A program made the position numbers and the translations under genes. 49,678 bases of DNA from Coriobacteriia bacterium (GTDB lineage Bacteria; Actinomycetota; Coriobacteriia; Coriobacteriales; UBA8131): assembly GCA_009776725.1 (NCBI GenBank), contig WRNE01000012.1, positions 1 through 49,678 on the forward strand. Reading direction: 5' to 3'. How positions within the stretch are numbered: position 1 is the stretch's first letter; every line of letters starts with the position of its first letter. The notes under the pieces are model-generated. The model was not told the origin of the DNA and ran no database searches. It worked only from the letters and a program-made list of their open reading frames with translations. Of this stretch, positions 16,901 through 23,900 are shown in pieces.

Positions 16901-17085
16901 ACCTCCGCCAGGCAGCCGGGCGCTTGATTCGCAGCTCAAACGACCACGGGGCCCTGATACTCGCTGACAGCCGGCTCTTGAGCAAATGGTACGGCCCAGC
17001 CTTCATAAATGCCATGCCAAGCCGCCAACGCTATACTCTAAACACTGCTTCGATTTCTCAGGCCCTTCGAGACTCAGGGCTTTGA
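13951..17085 (+). CDS. DnaQ-type 3'-5' exonuclease fused to DinG/XPD-like Fe-S helicase
   Basis: About 1044 residues from ATG 13951; TTG 13936 and TTG 13990 are also in frame and no ribosome binding site decides. Exonuclease: IVTLDVETTGL (ExoI), VVAHNADFDRNML (ExoII), HRAIDDAERLAEL (ExoIII). Helicase: Walker A EAGTGVGKS (near 14968), four cysteines for a 4Fe-4S cluster (HYPCL near 15170; DCLKRRC and NSC at 15350-15395), VIDEAH (near 15510), SATL and the motif VI region DLRQAAGRLIRSS (near 16900). An extra Pro/Ala-rich segment of about 60 residues (16180-16370) lies between SATL and FDYF. Known: DinG proteins unwind DNA and R-loops with 5'-3' polarity; Gram-positive forms carry the exonuclease. 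It overlaps the acidic protein gene and precedes purD. Confidence 0.85.
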   Translation: MTNQTTRPTIKPALSRLLIPGTDADVLQNYATLAERAKVAVFGAFEDDIVTLDVETTGLSYQRDTLIEIAAVRLRGPAVIDRFSTFVDPGRLIPLQITELTSITDADVADAPKALAAIEQLAEFVGDSTVVAHNADFDRNMLRYATKQPFAFIEDNPWLDSIELARIALPRCRSYGLEALSAAFCEERSTHRAIDDAERLAELWRVLLTALTDLPPGLVAYIASIFPDSNWEMRSQIAQVAGSLSGGLATNSQPSNVRFSLVEARRNRMQQRPRQEKQDALELIGGRGSFKPIDTGELEDAFTSEGLLGLMYENFETRQEQTEMAVAIAKAFNTHTHLAVEAGTGVGKSMAYLLPMTLFAKANNVCCGVATKTNTLLDQLLYSELPRLADVLPENLVYEALKGYDHYPCLRKLIGLTRQSERILGHNGITTLAALLAFVCQSSRGDMDHLRVRFDELSRFEVVANADDCLKRRCTYYNSCLLHAARRAATEADIVVTNQALLFCDLDTEGSILPNIRHWVIDEAHGAEDEARDQLSFNVSPKELAQRLDALLSSRGSLMAIKEAALRIPAAMPLVEKIDQTMAESSVLPTICRSFLSDVKALVELADRSSYDRVSLWINEAIRDSGPWADLFSSGASLSRRMAKLNEDCRTIVSFANEFAELTELQADLIGLSSEIASSLETLDLILNGDDPAYVYAADLDRRPEQQSDSLQALRIDVGEVLAESLYPNTLSVIFTSATLASTAEGPRPPSRGAAVSQTKATLASSTAGEAIRAAIEAAGAAASDAPGLAEPQPITPQPPATQPSASFDYFAQTSGLSRLPADSWNSLQLASSYDYDSNMAIYLPTDIPEPNQYGYREALEELLFSVHVALGGSVLSLFTNRREMEDLYNRLRDRIEDAGIQLRCQWSGYSSRRLSDEFLANRELSLFALRSFWQGFDAPGDTLRCVIIPKLPFGSPTDPLASERAIRERDSWKRYSLPEAIIDLRQAAGRLIRSSNDHGALILADSRLLSKWYGPAFINAMPSRQRYTLNTASISQALRDSGL

Positions 17086-17130
17086 TATGGGGATAAACCC
17101 TTTCGACTTCACACAAGGAGGCCTTCAGAT

Positions 17131-18435
17131 ATGAGCAACTTCTACACTCCCATCGACGTCTTAGTGTTAGGCAGTGGCGGGCGTGAGCATGCCCTGGTCC
17201 GGTCAATCCTGGCATCGGCCTCGTCAGGGCGGGTGTTTGCTAGCCCTGGAAACGGAGGGACGGCACTAGACGCAGCGAATGTCAGCGTAGACATCAACGA
17301 TCCCGCCGCTGTTGTCAAAACGGCGCTCGAACTGCAGGTCGACCTGGTCGTTATCGGGCCCGAGCAGGCCTTGGTAAACGGTGTTGCCGACGCCTTGCGG
17401 GCCTCAGACATTGCGGTTTTCGGGCCTTCGGCTGCTGCTGCAAGGCTTGAGGGCTCGAAACAGTATGCAAAAGAGTTCATGGACAGGCATCGCCTGCCAA
17501 CTGCTGAATGGGCAATGTTCACCGACCCCCAAAGCGCATATAAGTACTTGGAGGCTAAGTCCGCCCCGATCGTAGTCAAAGCCGACGGACTGGCTGGCGG
17601 CAAAGGGGTAAGCGTCGCCCTGACTATGGAAGAGGCCTACCAAGCTGTCCGCGAATGCTTTGAGGGACGCTTTGGCGAAGCCGGCTCAAGGGTGGTGATA
17701 GAGGAGTTCCTGACAGGCCCGGAGTGCTCGCTTCTGATCTTCACTGACGGCCACAGGATGCTGCCGATGGAGCCGGCCCAAGACCACAAGCGTGTCGGCG
17801 AGAACGATACAGGCCCAAACACCGGCGGCATGGGCGTGTACTCGCCTGTGCCCATCGTCACCGGCCAAGAGCATCAGGCAATGCTCGATGTCATGCAGAG
17901 GGCGGTAGACGGCCTGTCTGCCGATGGCATCGACTACCGAGGCATCCTCTACGGCGGCTTCATGTTGACTGCCGAGGGCCCGAAGCTGCTTGAGTTCAAT
18001 GCCCGTTTCGGTGATCCCGAGACGCAGGTCCTTCTCCCCAAATTGCAAAGCGACTTGCTGGAAGTGCTGCTCGCTGTGGCAGAGGGCAGCATTGGCGACA
18101 TCCAGCTGGAGTGGTCGAACGACTGGCTTTTAAGCGTCGTGCTGGCCTCGGCGGGCTATCCTGGCGAATATGAGACCGGCAAGCTGATCACAGGGGTCGA
18201 CCTGGCAGAGTCCCTGCCGGGAATCACCGTCTATCACGCAGGCACTGCCTTGGGCGAGGATAAGAAGCTTTACACAGCCGGCGGCAGGGTGCTGAACGTG
18301 ACCGCTAGCGCAACGAGCCTGGCCGAGGCGCAAACCAAGGCCTATCAGGCGGTGTCCATGATCGATTTTGAAGGAAAGCAGTTTCGCAGCGATATCGGAA
18401 GCAAGGCAATACTGGGGAGAAGTGCATGGTCTTAG
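17131..18435 (+). CDS. purD: Phosphoribosylamine-glycine ligase (GAR synthetase)
   Basis: 434 residues, full length. Catalyses 5-phosphoribosylamine + glycine + ATP to GAR, the second step of purine synthesis, in the cytoplasm. Seen: N-domain VLVLGSGGREHALV, ATP-grasp pieces VVKADGLAGGKGVSVA (about 149-164) and EEFLTGPECS, QDHKRVGENDTGPNTGGMG (about 215-233), and FNARFGDPETQVLLP (about 289-303), all diagnostic of PurD. Strong AAGGAGGCC site before ATG. It follows the helicase gene by 45 nt and overlaps the next gene by 10 nt. No other pur genes are in the window. The nearby methyl-branch genes supply formyl-THF, which purine synthesis uses. Confidence 0.95.
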   Translation: MSNFYTPIDVLVLGSGGREHALVRSILASASSGRVFASPGNGGTALDAANVSVDINDPAAVVKTALELQVDLVVIGPEQALVNGVADALRASDIAVFGPSAAAARLEGSKQYAKEFMDRHRLPTAEWAMFTDPQSAYKYLEAKSAPIVVKADGLAGGKGVSVALTMEEAYQAVRECFEGRFGEAGSRVVIEEFLTGPECSLLIFTDGHRMLPMEPAQDHKRVGENDTGPNTGGMGVYSPVPIVTGQEHQAMLDVMQRAVDGLSADGIDYRGILYGGFMLTAEGPKLLEFNARFGDPETQVLLPKLQSDLLEVLLAVAEGSIGDIQLEWSNDWLLSVVLASAGYPGEYETGKLITGVDLAESLPGITVYHAGTALGEDKKLYTAGGRVLNVTASATSLAEAQTKAYQAVSMIDFEGKQFRSDIGSKAILGRSAWS

Positions 18436-19778
18436 CCAAAAGGCTTACAAGCCCTGTCAGCATCGAGGGCCCTCCAATGAAAACGACGGCATCGGGCAGC
18501 CAAGCAGGGCAGCCCGATGCTTCGGAAACCTTTACGCGCCGGGAGTTCTTGACGGTCTTTACCGCAGCGGGAGCTGTAGTGTTGGCGCTTGCGGCAGTTG
18601 CGACGTTAGAGGCTTGTGCTGACGGTACAGACGACGAAGAGGACCTCTTTGTACCAAGCCCGGCTGGTGAGGAGCCCGATACCTTGGAGGTAGATGATAG
18701 CCAGCTGGTCGAGGCTATTGAGTTCGAGGACCGTCCGCTTGAGGAGTTCATGTACGAATCGAGGCGCTTTGACTTGCCGTATGGAAGCATAGTGCGCCAG
18801 GTAGACGACCGGCTGGCCTTGGTCTTGACTCCTCACGAAAGCGGGAGTGCCTTAATCGACGTCAAGCTGTTAAACCTAGATTCAGGCGAGCTCATAGAGC
18901 TGATAGACAAGGCTATAGGGGCCAGCTATATGCATCCCGATGCGATTGTCTATGATGCCCGGGCAAGCGACTCGTTGATCGCTTGGACGGAATGCGATAT
19001 CTCCAATCTGGATTGGCTGGTGTTTGTCGCCCAGATCGCTACTGACGAGAATGGAGGGTACTCGCTCGGTACGCCTGTCTTAGTTGACGAGGGCAATGCC
19101 GAATACGAGGTCCCCCTGTTGGCGGTGGCCAAAGACAAGGCCTACTGGACTGTCATGCCCAACCCGGAAGGCTCAGCCAGGTATGAGGACTCATACTTAA
19201 AAATGATCTCGTATAACAAGCCTAAGCCAACGGTCGTCCACACCTCGCATGGCCGAATGATCACCACACCCTTGATCAACCAGGGTATTTTAACCTTTGC
19301 TCCCCGCGTCGACACCAACAACGTCTATTACCAGCTAACTGCTTTAAACACTGCTAACGACAGGCTCGTGGCAGGTGTAGTGATGCCCCAGTCGATGCGC
19401 ATCCTGGACGCGGTCTATCTGGACAATGCCTTGAGCTTTACCATTGAGAACAACTACACATATGCAGGCGGACTAAGCCGTTTTGGCACATATTGGCAGC
19501 TAAACGACGATAAATGGTTGCATCTATATAGAAAGCCGACCGTCCCCCCGGTGCTTTTCAATGGGCGTTTGATCGTCAAGTCGTCGACTCGGGTAATAGC
19601 GATTGACGCTTCTGAAGGGGTTTACTGCTCAATACCCCCACTGACCGACTCGGCTGAATATGGAGACATACTGGCTGGCTGGGGCAAACAGGACCGTCTA
19701 CTTGTGTACTCGAACATTCGAAACAACAACGCCCTGTCCAAGGCCCATTCAGTCTTGCGTGTTTTTTCTCCGGTTTAA
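18426..19778 (+). CDS. Tat-exported lipoprotein with a predicted beta-propeller-like ectodomain
   Basis: 450 residues. ATG 18426 overlaps purD by 10 nt and has GGGGAGAA upstream; ATG 18477 is an in-frame alternative that keeps the signal. Seen: FTRREFLTVFTAAGAVVLAL (about 37-56), a twin-arginine motif plus hydrophobic core, and LEAC (Cys about 64) as a lipobox. After an acidic linker the mature part is strand-rich with repeating VDDRLALVL, KAYWTVMPN and NNVYYQLTALN segments that resemble propeller blades. No haem, Fe-S or catalytic motif. Many anaerobic actinobacteria encode several such uncharacterised Tat lipoproteins. Coupling to purD is likely incidental. Confidence 0.65.
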   Translation: MVLAKRLTSPVSIEGPPMKTTASGSQAGQPDASETFTRREFLTVFTAAGAVVLALAAVATLEACADGTDDEEDLFVPSPAGEEPDTLEVDDSQLVEAIEFEDRPLEEFMYESRRFDLPYGSIVRQVDDRLALVLTPHESGSALIDVKLLNLDSGELIELIDKAIGASYMHPDAIVYDARASDSLIAWTECDISNLDWLVFVAQIATDENGGYSLGTPVLVDEGNAEYEVPLLAVAKDKAYWTVMPNPEGSARYEDSYLKMISYNKPKPTVVHTSHGRMITTPLINQGILTFAPRVDTNNVYYQLTALNTANDRLVAGVVMPQSMRILDAVYLDNALSFTIENNYTYAGGLSRFGTYWQLNDDKWLHLYRKPTVPPVLFNGRLIVKSSTRVIAIDASEGVYCSIPPLTDSAEYGDILAGWGKQDRLLVYSNIRNNNALSKAHSVLRVFSPV

Positions 19779-19996
19779 ACGTTTTATTAATGGGCACGGG
19801 TCATCCTACATGTTTTCGCTTCTAAAACACGGCATAAACAGCTTTCTTAAGTTTGGTTTTCGATCATGTGTTTATTACAAATCTGCTAAATAAAATAGCC
19901 AGCACGAAACATTTAGTAATATGTGGGTGTAATTTTTACAAAACGCTGCTACTATTCACATATATGCGATGAAAGAGACTCACAAGGAGGACACGT

Positions 19997-20380
19997 ATGA
20001 AGAAAGTATTGGCCTGTATGCTGGTGTTGCTGCTGGGCGTAGCTGTGATATCAGGTTGTAGTAGCACCCCTAACGCTGAGACACCGACTGGAAAATACTA
20101 CATTATCGAATTGACCGACGCTGATGGGACCGAGCTGGTCAGCACTGCTGCTGATTTGGGCATGGACACAGAGGCGAACCTGTATGTCGATTTTATCGAC
20201 GACAGCCATTGCACGATGTATGTCTTTGACTCCGAGATGGAGTTGACGTTTAGCATCAAGGGCGACAACATCACCTTTGTTGACTCTAGCAATGCCAGGT
20301 CTGTCGGGGTGATCGATGGAGATACTATCAGGATCGAAGACCCAGACGGTACGGTAATGGTTCTCCAGAAAGCAAAATAG
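19997..20380 (+). CDS. Small secreted lipoprotein, unknown function
   Basis: 127 residues after a perfect AAGGAGG site. Seen: type II signal MKKVLACMLVLLLGVAVISG then Cys21, the lipobox (VISGC). The mature part is acidic and strand-rich, about 100 residues, with repeated KYYIIELTDADG, LYVDFIDDSHCTMYVF and IRIEDPDGTVMVLQK segments, suggesting a small lipocalin-like or barrel fold that some Gram-positive lipoproteins share. Single-gene transcript with its own terminator at 20406-20433. Sits just upstream of the pilus locus but is separated by that terminator. Confidence 0.7.
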   Translation: MKKVLACMLVLLLGVAVISGCSSTPNAETPTGKYYIIELTDADGTELVSTAADLGMDTEANLYVDFIDDSHCTMYVFDSEMELTFSIKGDNITFVDSSNARSVGVIDGDTIRIEDPDGTVMVLQKAK

Positions 20381-20405
20381 TTTTTGCTTCAAACATTATG
20401 AAAAA

Positions 20406-20433
20406 GAAACGCGCTGAGGCGCGTTTCTTTTTT
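20406..20433 (+). terminator. Strong intrinsic terminator
   Basis: Perfect 9-bp arms GAAACGCGC (20406-20414) and GCGCGTTTC (20419-20427) with a TGAG tetraloop, followed by TTTTTT. Ends the small lipoprotein transcript 25 nt after its stop. Confidence 0.95.
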
Positions 20434-20496
20434 AGCTAGTTGATTAGAGTTGCAAATTCCTTTGACAAAACCCAAAACGAACTGAATAAGCGAGAG

Positions 20497-20529
20497 TTGC
20501 TAGCACTTGAATAGGGGGTATGCTAGCAA
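20497..20529. repeat. Inverted repeat upstream of the pilus locus, possible operator
   Basis: TTGCTAGCA at 20497-20505 and TGCTAGCAA at 20521-20529 are perfect 9-bp inverted repeats 15 nt apart, about 115 nt before the predicted -35. A 10-bp palindrome AACCTAGGTT at 20629-20638 touches the -35 region. Either could bind a dimeric regulator. No invertase gene is present, so a phase switch is not supported. Confidence 0.4.
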
Positions 20530-20643
20530 AAGTTATTAACAATCAATTGCTGCAATTAATCCGTATTAAGAACCATTTAGCAACAGGCTAGAAAAAACCA
20601 GTTTATGTCTTGTATGGTAACTTAAAAAAACCTAGGTTAAGTA

Positions 20644-20672
20644 TTGACAATCTATTCTGGCTACCATAATAT
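20644..20672 (+). promoter_or_regulatory. Sigma70-type promoter of the adhesin/pilin locus
   Basis: TTGACA (20644-20649), 17-nt spacer, TAATAT (20667-20672). This is a near-consensus housekeeping promoter, the best in the 614-nt gap between 20380 and 20995. Confidence 0.7.
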
Positions 20673-20679
20673 TTCGTTA

Positions 20680-20994
20680 ACAAAGAACGTGCTTTAGTTA
20701 GTAAGGGGTGGGATTAGTTGACTTGTCTTTGCGCAGTATGGAGCCTATTTCTGGCCTGGTTGGTGGTTATATTTGAGCCTGCCGTTCGGCATGGTCGCCA
20801 GGACGTCGCTATCGTACTGAAAACACATTTCTCAACCCCGATTTACTAGTGCGTAGATACAGCAAGAAGCTGTATCGATAGATCATGTTTTATGGGGAGG
20901 GCCGTCTGTTGCGGCAGTCTCCGTAAACGGTTGCCTTTATCCGTCCTTTCTTATACACAGGGCGGTGTAGGGTTTGTTAAAAAGGGTTGGTCAC
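20680..20994 (+). other. Long 5' leader of the pilus transcript
   Basis: About 315 nt between the predicted promoter and the adhesin ATG, without a convincing ORF. Seen: hairpin GATACAGC-AAGAA-GCTGTATC at 20856-20876 and several shorter GC stems at 20880-20960. It does not match the cyclic-di-GMP riboswitch blocks I know. The length suggests post-transcriptional control. Confidence 0.35.
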
Positions 20995-23900
20995 ATGAAA
21001 AGTAGATCAAGCAATACTTTTAACAGTGCACATAGTTTAGTGGGAGATACCCGCATTACACGTAAAAAGCTGTTATCCATACTGATTGCCGTTTCGTTTC
21101 TAATAAGCCTGATGCCATTTACCGGTTTGGGTGGATGGATATTCGGGGATGATGCCGACGGCATCGGATCACCCCAAGGCATCGAGCCGGCTGCCGGCAT
21201 TACCAGCGGCACAGGCATACTCGCTACCCTAGCCAATGCCCAAGTGGACAGCGTGATTGATCTCGGTAATGAGAGCTTTGTGGTTGTCAGGGTATATGGC
21301 AGCGGCGCCAACCGGTGCCTTTTACTGGCACGGCGTGGTGGTGATTTGCCTGGCCACTTTGGGCCGACCAACAATTATAGTGGCTCGGACCTGCAAGCCT
21401 TCATGACTGAATACTACATGGGAGACATAGGTCAATTGAATCCGTTCTTACGGGGCTTGATACTGGTACCAGACCTTGGCAACAACTCCTCTCTGACAGC
21501 TACGTCAGAGCCGAGACTGCCTCTGACCCTGGCCTCCTCCACGACACAGACTGTAGACATCGCCTTCGCCCTGAGCCGACAAGACATGATCAACTGGAAC
21601 CTGGGCAAAGCCTACCCAGTACGCTCGCCAATGCTTACCCATTGGCCTAGAGGCGGGACGACGGCTTCCCACGTGTGGCTGCGGACAAAAGGCACTGGCA
21701 ATGTTTGGGTATGGGAGTTCAACAACAACGGCCAAGGCTACATCGCTGACGCTGCCGACTGCGCCGGCCAGACCTGCACCAGAGCCCCTGCCTTCTGGGT
21801 GAGGGCCGCTGGAGTCTCGCAAACGGTGACTGTCCATTATGTCGATAACGCCGGTGTCCCGGTCCAGCCCCAGTACACCACTACCTACAATGTGCCATAT
21901 GACGAGTCCATCACCTTGGATTCCTCGGACATCCCGAACTTCAGCGGTTGGCAGTACACCGGTAATTGGAGGCTGGACAACCCGACCGGCAGCAACAATA
22001 GCGGGTCAGTCAGCCTGAGCCATGTTATAGCCGACCACGATATTTACCTGGTCTATGACCAATCGACGCCGCCTGGCCACGTTGTTATAGTGCACTATGT
22101 CGACGGTTCAGACATGAGCCACATCGGTGACCCGACGACCAGGACATACAACGTAGCTGATAATGACACCTTTACCCTTCCAGACACCGACATCCAAGAC
22201 ATCAGGGGGTACGAGTACCAGTTCTGGCAGCTGGGGCTGGGCGGCTCTCCCAACACCAGCCTGCCGATAACCGTGTCCAACATCACTACTGATATTGACA
22301 TCTACCTGGTATACGAAGAGCAGCCATTCGAGCCATATGTGGAGAAGAACGCCTATACCGGAGGTATTAGCTACCCCCAAAACGGCAGTGAGAACGATCC
22401 GATACTGGTTGATATCAACGAGGTGATCGACTTCGAGGTAACCGTCTCGAACATCAAGCAGGACGGAGCTGGCAGCCCGGCATATGACGTGATCTTCGTG
22501 TTGGACTGGCAGCAAAATATGATGATGGGCAATATGAACGGTGGTAACGCTCGTTGGTATGCAAAACAGATAACACCTATCCTTGCCGCTAGTGTTCTGA
22601 ACAACTACCCAGGCAGCCGGGTCGCAGCGGTAGCTGTATATGCCAGCGGGCCTAATTATAACAACGTCGCAAATGTAAGCGCCTATGACCAAACAGGCTT
22701 CATGAACTCAGACTCGTTTAATCAAAGTACTTTTGCGGCAGGTTTTAACCATAACGAAGGTAATCCCACGCTATACACCGATACAAGCGCTTATATCCAG
22801 TATGCTATGGATAGGCTGACAGAACTCCAACCTACCAACCATATCCCAGTGATCGTGCTAATCTCAGATTATCAGGCGACAGAGTCAAATTCCAATAATA
22901 ATTCAGGCTACCCATATTGGTCGGAAACATTAAAGTACAAGGCAAACGATTTTGAAGGAGCCTTCCCTTCAGGCATCCTTTATACCGTCCGTTTGGACCA
23001 TACGCTCAACTACGTTTACGGAAGCTCAGTCTACGATAATCATATGAATACATATGTGATCACAGCAGATCGTCCGAATTGGGACTTCAGTGCCATCCCG
23101 AGCACAACAACTGTTTCAAACGCTGCGACATTGATCGGAAACAACCTGCTCAGCCACATGCAAGTCACCGGGAGCAATGGAACGACGCTTATTGACTTCC
23201 TACCTGAAGGTTTGGAGGTCATAGGTTCCAGTGTCAGCAATAATGGTATCTACAACGCTTCTGCCCATACAATTCTATGGGATCTATCCAGCAACGCTCA
23301 AGAAGAGGTAACAGTCTCCTTCCAGGCTGTGGTCAAGGCAGAGTCGATGCTCTTTGTCAATTCTGCTATAGCCATCTTCAGTGACGGCACGAGCAAGGTA
23401 AGCAACAGCACCTACCACATATCCCCCGGGATTATCTTGACCGAGTACTTCCGTGAGTTTGGAAATGAGTCCCATATCCTTGACAGCAGCCTCGACGGCA
23501 ACCAGCTGAATATCGAACGGGGTGACCCTTATGCTCCGGCAGCCGGTATACCGCCAGAAACGATTGTCGAGGGTGGTATCACATACTCATATTATGGCTA
23601 TAGGATCGATAATGGTGATATCGACATTACGCAACACTTTTTATTACCGATGTTTTTAATTGACAGCGTCATTCTAACCACAGATGTCACCTACCTCTAT
23701 GTCGTCCAGCCCCAGAAGAACGCCTATGTCAATGGCAATTCTGTCGCTGAGAACGGTACAGCAACAGACCCGGTTATTATCGTACCTCAATCGAAAATCC
23801 GCTACACCATTGATTTTATGCACCAACGGGAAGTTGGAACATCAGACGTCCGCTACGACGTGCTCTTCCTCTTAGACTGGTCAGATTCGATGTTCAATGG

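Noticed and set aside
20497..20529. Invertible promoter flanked by inverted repeats
   Set aside because: Only 15 nt lie between the arms and no recombinase gene is near; an operator or stem is more likely.
20680..20994. Cyclic-di-GMP riboswitch in the pilus leader
   Set aside because: Hairpins are present but the conserved GEMM blocks are not.
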